A DNA stretch of 64,000 bases from Rhizobium cauense (GTDB lineage Bacteria > Pseudomonadota > Alphaproteobacteria > Rhizobiales > Rhizobiaceae), in contig NZ_JAEUAT010000013.1 of the NCBI RefSeq assembly GCF_019511525.1, positions 62,001-126,000 of the forward strand, written 5' to 3'. This document shows positions 16,787 through 25,330 of this stretch, in pieces. The notes beneath the pieces were generated by a model. It had not been told where the DNA came from. It was given only the letters and a program-made list of their open reading frames with translations, and searched no databases. A program made the position numbers and the translations under genes. Each line of letters opens with the position of its first letter. Position 1 is the stretch's first letter.

Positions 16787-19700
16787 TTCAGCGACAAGCC
16801 TTTCGTCTGGCTCTGCCGCATGGCTTCCGCCTGTTTCAGCGCCACAGCTGTCCGTTCATGCGCGGCCAATTGCTGAACAGTCCGGATCGTGTCCCAAGCC
16901 GACCTCAGCTCTTGTCTCTGCGCCGGCTGCATTCCCGCGGACGCTGCCTCGAATGCCTTCCCGTCCGCGGTCTTTGCCGCAAGCGGCAGGAAGGTCCGTT
17001 CTCCGAAGCGTTCCGACACTGCCTTGGCAAAACCTTCAAGCTCGGCCTTCACCATTTTGTCCGCCAGGGCGAACTCGAGACCGGCGGGGATATCGTTTCG
17101 ATCGATCGCATCGCGCACGCGCTCGAGCACCTGCTTTGCCGATGCGGAGAGTGCCGGAATGTCGAGCGAGAGCTTGGTGCGGACCGCGCGTTCCTCATCC
17201 TCATAGCGGCTGGCCGCCTCTGCGCGCTTTGCAATGAAATCCTGCAGATCGCGGGCGAGAGCCGGCGCGTTGACAAGAGCAGTATCGCGCGCCTGCTTCT
17301 CGGCGCTGCCGGCGAACAGCCCCGTCTTCCCCTTCAACGCGCCGAAGCTTTCCGGCTGCTCTGCAATCCGCACAATTGTCGTTGCGGCAACCGTCCCATT
17401 TGCCAGCATGGCATCGACATTGACTGCCTTGAAGGCGGCCTGCGGATCCGCAAAGACGTGATTGAAGCGAGCGGAAACCTCCTGCCAGCTATCCTTCAGG
17501 CCAGCGTCGGCTGAAAGCCTGTCTTCGACCGCCTGACCGATCGATCTGGGGAAGGTCGTTGTACCTGAGACCATGGGTTTTGCCTCCTTGATTGCAGATG
17601 ATGTTGAGGCCGCCGCCTTCCTTTGACCAAGACCGAGCTTCGCTGCGGCGGCGGCAAGGCGCGCGCCGAGCTCGGCAAGTTTCGACGATTGACGGACGGT
17701 CCATTGGATCTGATCGTGCGCGATCGTGCGGGCGACGTTCATGAGATGGAGGCCACGTGCCTCGGCAAAGCGCAGCGCGGCGCGATAGTGCGAGGCGTCC
17801 TGGTAATCGAGCGTCGTTTCCTTCGATCCAGAGCGCGAGAGCCGCTCATGAAGGCGGGCCATCGCCAGCTCCTCGATCGGCACGACCTTCCAGGAATTCC
17901 TGTCGACCTCTGTTCCGTCGGGAAGCGTGACGCGTTGCGATCCGACGTGCTTGAGGCCGATACGATCACCGATCTCGGCTTTCGATTCATCCATCGCCCG
18001 CGCGAGGTCCACACCCCAGACGGTGCGCGTCTGACCATCAGAATAACCGAGCGTCACGTAGTAGCTGCCCCGGTTGCCGGGCTTGTGCTCGTAGGGCGCT
18101 TCGCCGTGGGCGATCAGCACGCCGCCACGCCGTTGCGCGAACTCTTCCAGCCCGACATAGAGCTCCGCCGTCTCGCGGTGGCGGGTCATCGCGACATAGG
18201 AGAGGTGCCGGTCCAGCGTGCTCGACGCCAGCACCTTGACGCGATCGACGGTGGCGCCCTGGCTCTTGTGGACCGTGGTGGCATAGCCGTGATCGACATT
18301 GGCGTAGAAGCGCTGTTCGATGACGACATGGCGCCGATCGTCGCCATCCCGGATCTCTGCAACGATCCGCCCTGGCTGGGCCTCGACCACACGCGCTAAC
18401 ATGCCGTTCTTGACGCCGATCGACCCTTCATTCTTCAGGAAGACGATCTGATCGCCGGCCGAAAAATGCCTCGTTCCGTCTTCCGACTTGAACGCATGGC
18501 CAACCTCGATCACGCCCCGGTCGACCAGCTTGCCGCGCGCCATCTCGTTCAACAGCCGCACATCGACACGACGATGGGCAAGGATCAGGGTCGTCTTCGT
18601 CGGATCGTATTCACGGTCCCAGTCGGCGATCAAAGAAGTGATCACCTCATCTTTTGTCCACCCGGTCCGCACAAAATTCCGCTGCGTGTAAGCGTCGAGC
18701 GCAGCTGACACGTTTCCTCGCGCCAGATCGAGTGAGGCATCGCGCATCCATTGTTCGCGCTGGCGGTAGATGGTCCCGAGTTCCGCATAGCCGATCCGCT
18801 CGGAGATGGCGCGGAAGGCAGCACCGGCTTCGATCGGCTGCAGCTGCTCGGGATCTCCGATCAGGACGAGTTTGGCCCCCCTCTCCGTGACAGCATCAAC
18901 GAAGCGCGCCATCTGCCTGGACGAGACCATGCCGGCCTCGTCGAGGACGAAGACGGTATTCTCATCGAGTCGGTCTCGCTGCTGATCCCATCGCAGTTCC
19001 CAGGCTGAGAGCGTGCGGGAGGCGATGCCGGCTTCTTTCTCCAATCCTTCCGCCGCCTTGCCCGCCAATGCACCGCCAACGACGCGGTATCCGGCCGCTT
19101 CCCAGGCTTCGCGCGCCGCCTTCATCATCGTCGTCTTGCCGGCGCCGGCGCGGCCGATCACGGCGGCGATCCGCTCTGAGCCAGTAACATGTTCGATCGC
19201 GGTCTTCTGCTCATCCGACAGGCGATCATGATGAGAGAATACGCCGTTCAGGACCGCTGGCTTGACGGCATGAGAGGATCGCTGCGACAGCCATAGCGCC
19301 TCATTGGCCATCTGCGCTTCAACGCGGATCAGCTCCCGTGTCGTGTACTTCGCCGCTGACCTGACGCCAGTGACAAGATCCATACGTTCACGGTCGAGCC
19401 GTAGCGTCTGCGGGCTCTGCAGGATCCGCGCCATCAAGTTCTGGAAGAGGGCCGCATCGTCGATATAGCGGTAGAGGACCTTGGCGACATCGCGTTCCTC
19501 GAAGACACTCTTCTCGCGGGTGATGAGGTCGAGCACGATCTCCGGATTGCGCTGGATGCGCCGCGCGTTTTCAGCGCGGCGTCCCTCCTGCAGCTCCAAC
19601 CGCTCGAGCGTGACCTTTTCCTCTCCGCCCTCGCCCTTCCGCTCGATCGCTTTCGTCCCGACGCCGAGATGGATGGTCGGAGCCAGCTCGATCCCTTGCT

Positions 19701-20364
19701 TCTCGAAGGAGCGCCCATCGACACGAATATCAAGACCGGCGAGTGCCAAATGCCGGTTCTGGATCGCAAACCATCCATCCCGAAAGACATTGAAATCGTC
19801 GGCTCCGCCAGCCCAAAGCTCATAAACGATCTTGCCGGCATCGTTGCGAAGAGGATTGCCGTCAGATCCTAAGACCGCGACCTTCTTGCCGCCGAACCCA
19901 TCCTCGGTCAGTGGCCGCAAGGTGGTCATCAGATGGATGTGCGGATTATCAGGAGCATCGTGAAAGACCCAATCGGCGACCATGCCCTGGGCGGTGATGT
20001 ACCGTTCTACGAAGTCGCGGACGAGGGCGATGTTCTGATCGGCGGTCAGCTCGATCGGCAGGGCAATGGTCACATCCTTGGCAAGCTGTGCATCGGAGCG
20101 CTTCTCGAATGCCTCGACCTTGTTCCAGAAAGCTTCTGAGGCGCCGGCGACCGAACGATCGGCGATCATTTCCTGCAGCCATTCCGGAGCGTCCTCGGGA
20201 ATGACGAACTCCTCATGCAGCAGCCCCTGCTTGCGGGAATAGTCGATCGTCCTGGCTTCTCGCTCGAACTCCATCTTGGCGCAATGCCGGTAGGCCGCCG
20301 ACAGCACAGCGCTGCGGCCGGAGCCGCGGGCAACGATGCTGACGGAGAAATGCGGGACGGCCAC
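16783..20364 (-). CDS. traA: TraA relaxase-helicase
   Basis: A 1193-residue relaxase of the MobQ/TraA kind. Residues 1-200 form the MobA/MobL nicking domain (MAVPHFSVSIVARGSGRSAV, candidate tyrosines in SAAYRH and TIDYSRK, and the metal-binding HIHLM near residue 144). The middle is a RecD/TraI-type helicase with Walker A GRAGAGKTT (about residue 400), Walker B VLDEAGM, GDPEQLQPIEAG and a later YATTVHKSQGATVDRV motif. The C-terminal 300 residues are helical. It nicks the oriT just upstream and unwinds the strand. The length is at the upper end of the usual 1100-residue range, with no sign of damage. Confidence 0.95.
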   Translation of the reverse strand: MAVPHFSVSIVARGSGRSAVLSAAYRHCAKMEFEREARTIDYSRKQGLLHEEFVIPEDAPEWLQEMIADRSVAGASEAFWNKVEAFEKRSDAQLAKDVTIALPIELTADQNIALVRDFVERYITAQGMVADWVFHDAPDNPHIHLMTTLRPLTEDGFGGKKVAVLGSDGNPLRNDAGKIVYELWAGGADDFNVFRDGWFAIQNRHLALAGLDIRVDGRSFEKQGIELAPTIHLGVGTKAIERKGEGGEEKVTLERLELQEGRRAENARRIQRNPEIVLDLITREKSVFEERDVAKVLYRYIDDAALFQNLMARILQSPQTLRLDRERMDLVTGVRSAAKYTTRELIRVEAQMANEALWLSQRSSHAVKPAVLNGVFSHHDRLSDEQKTAIEHVTGSERIAAVIGRAGAGKTTMMKAAREAWEAAGYRVVGGALAGKAAEGLEKEAGIASRTLSAWELRWDQQRDRLDENTVFVLDEAGMVSSRQMARFVDAVTERGAKLVLIGDPEQLQPIEAGAAFRAISERIGYAELGTIYRQREQWMRDASLDLARGNVSAALDAYTQRNFVRTGWTKDEVITSLIADWDREYDPTKTTLILAHRRVDVRLLNEMARGKLVDRGVIEVGHAFKSEDGTRHFSAGDQIVFLKNEGSIGVKNGMLARVVEAQPGRIVAEIRDGDDRRHVVIEQRFYANVDHGYATTVHKSQGATVDRVKVLASSTLDRHLSYVAMTRHRETAELYVGLEEFAQRRGGVLIAHGEAPYEHKPGNRGSYYVTLGYSDGQTRTVWGVDLARAMDESKAEIGDRIGLKHVGSQRVTLPDGTEVDRNSWKVVPIEELAMARLHERLSRSGSKETTLDYQDASHYRAALRFAEARGLHLMNVARTIAHDQIQWTVRQSSKLAELGARLAAAAAKLGLGQRKAAASTSSAIKEAKPMVSGTTTFPRSIGQAVEDRLSADAGLKDSWQEVSARFNHVFADPQAAFKAVNVDAMLANGTVAATTIVRIAEQPESFGALKGKTGLFAGSAEKQARDTALVNAPALARDLQDFIAKRAEAASRYEDEERAVRTKLSLDIPALSASAKQVLERVRDAIDRNDIPAGLEFALADKMVKAELEGFAKAVSERFGERTFLPLAAKTADGKAFEAASAGMQPAQRQELRSAWDTIRTVQQLAAHERTAVALKQAEAMRQSQTKGLSLK

Positions 20365-20442
20365 GAGTAGAATTCCCCTTTACGCAAATGATTTCAATCA
20401 GTTCGAAGATAACGGCGGCCCCGCCAGGCCGCTCTTGCGAGC

Positions 20443-20476
20443 ACGTCGCGTCAGCGACGTATAATTGCGCCCTTGG
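20443..20476 (+). other. oriT: Origin of transfer (oriT)
   Basis: Between traA and traC lies a 7-bp inverted repeat (ACGTCGC-GTCA-GCGACGT, 20443-20460) followed by ATAATTGCGCCCTTGG. Read on the minus strand, CCAAGGGCGCAATTATACG is the conserved nick region of Ti-type and other rhizobial Q-like plasmids. The nick itself lies within this block; the exact base is not determined here. Confidence 0.88.
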
Positions 20477-20528
20477 ATCCGCTTCTTCGAAACGGCGGGA
20501 TCATTCGCCAAAAGCTGGCGCTTTGGCG

Positions 20529-20546
20529 AGGTGCAACATTGCACCT
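20529..20546. promoter_or_regulatory. Candidate TraR binding site (tra box)
   Basis: AGGTGCAACATTGCACCT is an 18-bp dyad with 8-bp perfect arms and GTGCA/TGCAC half-sites like the known tra box. It sits between oriT and traC, where the Ti plasmid has a tra box controlling both the traA and traC operons. Binding is inferred, not shown. Confidence 0.55.
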
Positions 20547-20615
20547 TTCCAGCGGGAGAAATTTCGGGGCAGGGTTCATCTTGATCGAACCGTCAGCAAC
20601 GAGGAAGCCACGCCC

Positions 20616-20888
20616 ATGAAGAAGCCAACTGCCAAAATCCGGGAAGAAATTGCTCGCCTGCAGGAGAAGCTGAAGGAAGCGGAAACACGTGACGCCGAGC
20701 GGATCGGTCGGATCGCGATACGGGCAGGGCTCGGAGAGATCGAGATCGAAGAGGCTGACCTTCTGTCGGCATTCGAGGAGATAGCCAGCCGGTTTCGCGG
20801 CGACACGAAACCGGCTCCGGGACGCAAGCCTGCGACCACGCCGCCGAACGGCGCTGGCGAGGCTGCGGGCCAATCTGCTGAGGCTTGA
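20616..20888 (+). CDS. traC: Conjugal transfer protein TraC
   Basis: A 90-residue protein from the ATG at 20616 (MKKPTAKIREEIARLQEKLKEAETRDAER), with an N-terminal coiled coil and a short GLGEIEIEEADLLSAFEEIASRF block characteristic of TraC. TraC is a small accessory protein of the relaxosome region. The longer frame upstream crosses the oriT and is not coding. It begins the traC-traD-traG operon. Confidence 0.88.
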   Translation: MKKPTAKIREEIARLQEKLKEAETRDAERIGRIAIRAGLGEIEIEEADLLSAFEEIASRFRGDTKPAPGRKPATTPPNGAGEAAGQSAEA

Positions 20889-20892
20889 GCGG

Positions 20893-21105
20893 ATGCAGAA
20901 GATGACGGCGAGCGAGGCTCGCAAGAAGGACGCGCGGGAGAAGATCGAGCTTGGTGGCCTGATCGTCAAGGCGGGCCTGCGCTATGAGAAACGTGCGCTG
21001 CTACTCGGACTCCTGATCGATGCCAGCGCACGGATCAAGTCTGACGAGGCGGAGCGAAGCCGCCTGAGTGAACTCGGTGCGAAGGCATTTGCCGATGACG
21101 CTTAG
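20893..21105 (+). CDS. traD: Conjugal transfer protein TraD
   Basis: A 70-residue protein of the Ti-type TraD family (not the F-plasmid coupling protein). The sequence shows the expected helical IELGGLIVKAGLRYEKRALLLGLLIDAS stretch. It may begin at 20893 or at the ATG at 20902. The end overlaps the traG start by 11 bp. Confidence 0.88.
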   Translation: MQKMTASEARKKDAREKIELGGLIVKAGLRYEKRALLLGLLIDASARIKSDEAERSRLSELGAKAFADDA

Positions 21106-23047
21106 GAAGATCCTTGTCGCAAGCATTCCGGCCATTGCCATGATTGCCATTTGCTTGAGCCTCCCCGGTATCGAACGGTGGCTCTCGGCGTTCGGCACGA
21201 CCGATCAGGCAAAGCTGATGCTCGGGCGAATCGGGCAGGCATTGCCCTATGTGCTCGCCGGCGCCTGCGGTCTCCTGTTTCTCTTCGGAACCAGGGGGTC
21301 GATCAACGTCAAGGCGGCTGGTTGGAGCGTCGCCGCGGGCGGCCTCGGCGTGGTCGTCGTCGCAGCGATCAGGGAGGGGTCGCGCTTGCTGGCGTTTGCC
21401 GAGCCAGTCCCCACGGGAAGGACGCTTCTGTCCTATGCCGATCCTTCGACCATCACAGGAGCGGGCGCAGCACTACTTACCACCGTCTTCGCGCTGCGCG
21501 TCGCCAGGATGGGCAATGCGGCGTTTTCGCGAAGCGAGCCGCGACGCATCCGTGGCAAGCGCGCCCTGCACGGAGAAGCGGACTGGATGACGATGCAGGA
21601 GGCGGAGAAGCTCTTTGCGGAAACGGGCGGCATCGTCATCGGCGAGCGTTATCGTGTCGATCGGGACGATCCGGCGACGAGGGCGTTTCGACCGGGTGAG
21701 CCGACAACCTGGGGCAAGGGTGGCTCCGCGCCGCTGTTGTGTTTCGATGGCTCGTTCGGTTCGTCGCACGGCATCGTCTTCGCCGGTTCGGGTGGCTTCA
21801 AGACCACCTCCGTTACGGTCCCCACCGCACTCAAATGGGGCGGCTCGCTTATCGTCCTCGACCCGTCCAACGAGGTGGCGCCAATGGTGATGGAGCACCG
21901 GCGCAAAGCGGGCCGGCGTGTCATCGTCCTCGACCCGAAAAAGCCAAGCTCCGGCTTCAATGCGCTCGACTGGATCGGTCGCCATGGCGGCACCAAGGAA
22001 GAGGATATCGCCGCCGTGGCGTCATGGATCATGAGCGACAGCGGTCGCGCCACCGGCGTCCGCGACGACTTCTTCCGTGCATCCGGTCTCCAGCTTCTGA
22101 CGGCGATAATCGCCGACGTCTGCCTTTCCGGACATACCGACGCGAAGTCCCAGACCCTGCGCCAGGTCCGCGCCAATCTGTCGGAGCCTGAGCCGAAGCT
22201 CCGTGCGCGCCTACAGGAAATCTACGACAACTCGGCATCCGACTTCGTGAAGGAAAATGTCGCCGCTTTCGTCAACATGACGCCGGAAACGTTCAGCGGT
22301 GTCTATGCCAATGCGATCAAGGAAACGCATTGGCTGAGCTATACGAACTACGGCGCACTGGTGTCGGGGTCGAGCTTCCCCACCGATGCACTGGCGGACG
22401 GCGAGACCGACGTGTTTATCAATATCGATCTCAAGACCTTGGAGACCCATGCCGGGCTGGCGCGCGTCATCATCGGCTCCTTCCTCAACGCAATCTACAA
22501 CCGGGATGGAGCGATCAAAGGCCGGGCATTGTTTCTCCTCGATGAGGTCGCAAGGCTCGGTTACATGCGGGTGCTGGAGACAGCGCGTGATGCCGGCCGA
22601 AAGTACGGAATCACACTGACGATGATTTATCAGTCGATCGGCCAACTGCGGGAAACCTATGGTGGGCGCGACGCGTCCAGCAAGTGGTTCGAGAGCGCCA
22701 GCTGGATCTCGTTCGCCGCGATCAACGATCCGGAAACTGCCGACTACATCTCGCGTCGGTGCGGCACGACCACGGTCGAAATCGACCAGGTCAGCCGCAG
22801 TTTCCAATCGCGTGGATCGTCTCGGACACGCTCGAAACAGCTTGCCTCGCGGCAGTTGATCCAGCCCCACGAAGTCCTGCGCATGCGCGCTGACGAGCAG
22901 ATCGTCTTTACGGCGGGCAATGCGCCGCTGCGATGCGGCCGCGCGATCTGGTTCCGACGTCCGGACATGACGTCGTGCGTGGGGAAGAACAGGTTTCAGC
23001 AACGCGAAGCGGATGTCGACGAAGCTGTTTCTCCCGAAACAATCTGA
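21095..23047 (+). CDS. traG: TraG coupling protein (VirD4-like ATPase)
   Basis: A 650-residue type IV coupling protein that brings the relaxosome to the channel. There are transmembrane segments near residues 5-25 and 45-65 (and a third near 75-95). Walker A is GSGGFKTTS near residue 230, and Walker B is LFLLDEVARLG near residue 478. The ATG at 21095, inside the traD stop region, is the one used in the family; the frame is open to 21068. It is the last of the traCDG set. Confidence 0.94.
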   Translation: MTLRKILVASIPAIAMIAICLSLPGIERWLSAFGTTDQAKLMLGRIGQALPYVLAGACGLLFLFGTRGSINVKAAGWSVAAGGLGVVVVAAIREGSRLLAFAEPVPTGRTLLSYADPSTITGAGAALLTTVFALRVARMGNAAFSRSEPRRIRGKRALHGEADWMTMQEAEKLFAETGGIVIGERYRVDRDDPATRAFRPGEPTTWGKGGSAPLLCFDGSFGSSHGIVFAGSGGFKTTSVTVPTALKWGGSLIVLDPSNEVAPMVMEHRRKAGRRVIVLDPKKPSSGFNALDWIGRHGGTKEEDIAAVASWIMSDSGRATGVRDDFFRASGLQLLTAIIADVCLSGHTDAKSQTLRQVRANLSEPEPKLRARLQEIYDNSASDFVKENVAAFVNMTPETFSGVYANAIKETHWLSYTNYGALVSGSSFPTDALADGETDVFINIDLKTLETHAGLARVIIGSFLNAIYNRDGAIKGRALFLLDEVARLGYMRVLETARDAGRKYGITLTMIYQSIGQLRETYGGRDASSKWFESASWISFAAINDPETADYISRRCGTTTVEIDQVSRSFQSRGSSRTRSKQLASRQLIQPHEVLRMRADEQIVFTAGNAPLRCGRAIWFRRPDMTSCVGKNRFQQREADVDEAVSPETI

Positions 23048-23064
23048 GCGCAGGAGGATCGTCG

Positions 23065-23259
23065 ATGCGATACTGGGAAGCCTGCGAGGCACAGGTTACG
23101 GCAGACGAGGCCATCGAAGAATGCCGCATCCACGAAGTCGCGGCTGCGGTCCGCGACGACGAAAAGGCATTGGTCGATGAAGCCACCGGCGAGGTCATCG
23201 CCCATGCCGACGAAGAGGGTGAATATTATGGCGCCGATATCCTCGGATATCTTGGGTAA
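23065..23259 (+). CDS. Small acidic protein downstream of traG
   Basis: A 64-residue very acidic protein (MRYWEACEAQVTADEAIEEC to EYYGADILGYLG), preceded by a strong GCAGGAGGATCG ribosome site and 17 bp after traG. I recall small proteins of this kind after traG in rhizobial plasmids, but no function is known to me. A cotranscribed traG companion is likely. Confidence 0.7.
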   Translation: MRYWEACEAQVTADEAIEECRIHEVAAAVRDDEKALVDEATGEVIAHADEEGEYYGADILGYLG

Positions 23260-23470
23260 TGAAGGCTGCCGCAGTGCAAGCGAGAGGATCGTGACCCGAA
23301 TGGGCGAAGACCGCTTGCGGGCTTCGTTCGCCTCGGCGAATAGAGCCGTGCGCCGAAGGCGGATCGCCCAAAACCTGATGTTGCGAACGCTTCACCGGAT
23401 TGAATCGATCACGCGGAACCGATTCATAATTGTCGTTGGACCGCAAACTCAGCACGCGCGATTCTTAGTC

Positions 23471-23770
23471 ATGATCGCACAGCCCTATCAGCTCTACGTC
23501 GAACGCAGAGACCGCGCCAAAAACATGGCTCGCTACTATGCCATGTCGATCGACGCCAACCTCTTTGGTGAACTTTGCCTGACCCGGCGATGGGGACGGA
23601 TCGGCACCAAGGGCCAGACGTTGATCCACCATTTCGAGCGGGAACAGGATGCCGTGGTCCTCTTCTTGGAACTGACCCGACAGAAGCGTGCCAGAGGCTA
23701 TCGAACGAGATCATCGGCAGTCGCCGTATCCGATAGTTCGGCACATGCATCCGGAATCGAGCTGGGATAA
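23471..23770 (+). CDS. WGR-domain protein
   Basis: A 99-residue protein made almost entirely of a WGR domain: LYVERRDRAKNMARYYAMSIDANLFGELCLTRRWGRIGTKGQ has the WGR core. WGR domains bind nucleic acids and occur in PARP and MolR-type proteins, but stand-alone forms are common on rhizobial plasmids. The start at 23471 avoids an unlikely N-terminal extension. Role unknown; location after traG suggests a plasmid backbone function. Confidence 0.75.
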   Translation: MIAQPYQLYVERRDRAKNMARYYAMSIDANLFGELCLTRRWGRIGTKGQTLIHHFEREQDAVVLFLELTRQKRARGYRTRSSAVAVSDSSAHASGIELG

Positions 23771-24067
23771 AATCATTGAAACGAATTTTGGCGGGAGTCG
23801 CCACTTCTGTTCAAAGGTGCGAACCGGGATGTAAGGAAAGGAATCTGATCGATGGCGCTTTCGAGTGTCGCCTTCAGCCCAAGATTTGAGTTGTGTTTGG
23901 CCCTGCGCTTACGACTGACCAGATGTAGGCACGGCGAAACGCCGGCTCACCATTTCCTCGTTTCGTATCCGGGGCAAGGGGCGCTCCCAGCTGAGACAGC
24001 CACTATCGACCGCTCATTGAAGCAAGGAGTATGTTAGATTCCACTCACTCCGGCTTGGGAGGGCTAA

Positions 24068-24430
24068 ATGTGGGGGCCCTCGATTGCATTCACGTCTCTT
24101 GTCAGCTTGGCGGCGTCTAGCATTGGGGCTGATCTTCCTCCGTTCCATACCTCAATCTTCTCTGAAGGTGTCTCGGTGTCCTTATCGGTGCGATCTGTCA
24201 CCGCGTCTCGGTCTCGGGAATATGACTACGATGTCACTATCGGCCTGACGGAGCGGCTGAGGAATGGCAGGACCATTTTTATCGACCATGGAAATCATCA
24301 CGCGCGGGTCAAGTGTTTGCCCGGGAAGGTCTTCGTGGGTGGCAAGGAGTACCACCCGCTTCCAAGTCAGGCGACCCGCGACTGGAAGGAGGACCTGGTG
24401 GAATCGCTATGCACTGGTCCGGCGTCATAG
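24068..24430 (+). CDS. Hypothetical secreted protein
   Basis: A 120-residue protein with a possible signal peptide (cleavage near SSIGAD). The mature region shows EYDYDVTIGLTERLRNGRTIFIDHGNHHARVKC, and I do not recognise a family. It stands alone between the tra region and the copper island and is followed by a strong hairpin. Confidence 0.45.
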   Translation: MWGPSIAFTSLVSLAASSIGADLPPFHTSIFSEGVSVSLSVRSVTASRSREYDYDVTIGLTERLRNGRTIFIDHGNHHARVKCLPGKVFVGGKEYHPLPSQATRDWKEDLVESLCTGPAS

Positions 24431-24475
24431 TCCGCAATTTCGACCACGCATCCTCGCGGCTTTTATGCCTTTGTT

Positions 24476-24513
24476 GGGCCCAGGGCCGGTTTTAATGGCC
24501 TGGGCCCTTTTTC
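24476..24513 (+). terminator. Rho-independent terminator
   Basis: GGGCCCAGGGCC, a short loop and GGCCTGGGCCC form a strong stem with one bulged base, followed by TTTTT on the plus strand. It can end transcription of the gene at 24068 and, read the other way, the copper operon that ends at 24512. Confidence 0.75.
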
Positions 24514-24796
24514 ACTTAACCTGCGTCACGGTCAGCTTGCCATCAACGCGCTCGGCAACGAACTCGATGCTCTTGCCTTCCTTCAGTTGTTCCAGAATGG
24601 CCGAATCCGTGACCCTGAAAACCATAGTCATGGCGGGCATGTCGAGGTTCTTCAGGTCCTCATGCTTGATGGTGACCTTCTGCCCCTTGGCGTCGACCTT
24701 GTTGACGACGCCCTTGGTAAACTCCTGCGCGAATGCTCCAGCAGCGGCGCTGATGGACAGCAGGGAGGCCAAGGCGAGTTTAAGTGCGATCTTCAT
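24512..24796 (-). CDS. CusF-like periplasmic copper-binding protein
   Basis: A 94-residue protein with a signal peptide (cleaved near AGAFAQE) and the CusF/EfflxF fold signature VDAKGQKVTIKHEDLKNLDMPAMTMVF, containing the Trp-less Met/His copper ligands HxxxxNLDMPAMTM. CusF delivers Cu(I) to efflux systems in the periplasm. It is the last gene of the minus-strand copper operon 28917-24512. Confidence 0.88.
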   Translation of the reverse strand: MKIALKLALASLLSISAAAGAFAQEFTKGVVNKVDAKGQKVTIKHEDLKNLDMPAMTMVFRVTDSAILEQLKEGKSIEFVAERVDGKLTVTQVK

Positions 24797-24820
24797 TGTT
24801 AGTCTCCTTTTGAGGGGCGG

Positions 24821-25300
24821 TTACTTGGCAGCGACAGTGACGTCGCCATGCATGCCAGCCTCGTAGTGGCCGGGGATGAGGCAGGCGAACTTGAAGTCGC
24901 CGCCGGATGTGAACTTCCAGATGATCTCGCCGGACTCACCGGCTGCCAGGCGAATTGAATTCGGGTCGGCGTGTTCCATCTCAGGGAACTTCTCCATCAC
25001 CTTCTTGTGCTCCAGGATTTTATCCTCTTGGTCGAGCACGAACTCATGGTCGGTTTCACCCGCGTTCTTGATGGAGATTTTTACCGTCTGGTCCTTGCGA
25101 ACCTTGATGACAGCAGGCTGGAACAGCATCTTGCCGTCTTCGGTCTCTTTCATGGTGACGCGGATGGTCTGCGTGACCTTTGCCTTATCGCCAGGTTCGC
25201 CGACCGCCATCTTTTCCCCGTGTCCGCCAGCGTGGTCGCCAGAGGCAAGGGCAGGGCTGGTGATGGCCGCAAGAGCAACTGCAAGTGCGTAGATTTTCAT
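24821..25300 (-). CDS. Cupredoxin-family copper-binding protein
   Basis: A 159-residue secreted cupredoxin. After the signal peptide (to about ALASGD) there is a short His-rich stretch, and the domain ends with the type-1 copper site ligands: DHEFVLDQ (His) and CLIPGHYEAGMHG (Cys, His and a Met). Such CopI or plastocyanin-like proteins carry or buffer periplasmic copper. It lies 24 bp before the CusF-like gene and follows the multicopper oxidase. Confidence 0.88.
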   Translation of the reverse strand: MKIYALAVALAAITSPALASGDHAGGHGEKMAVGEPGDKAKVTQTIRVTMKETEDGKMLFQPAVIKVRKDQTVKISIKNAGETDHEFVLDQEDKILEHKKVMEKFPEMEHADPNSIRLAAGESGEIIWKFTSGGDFKFACLIPGHYEAGMHGDVTVAAK

Positions 25301-25330
25301 GTTTGTTCCTTTTGTTACTGTGAATATGCG

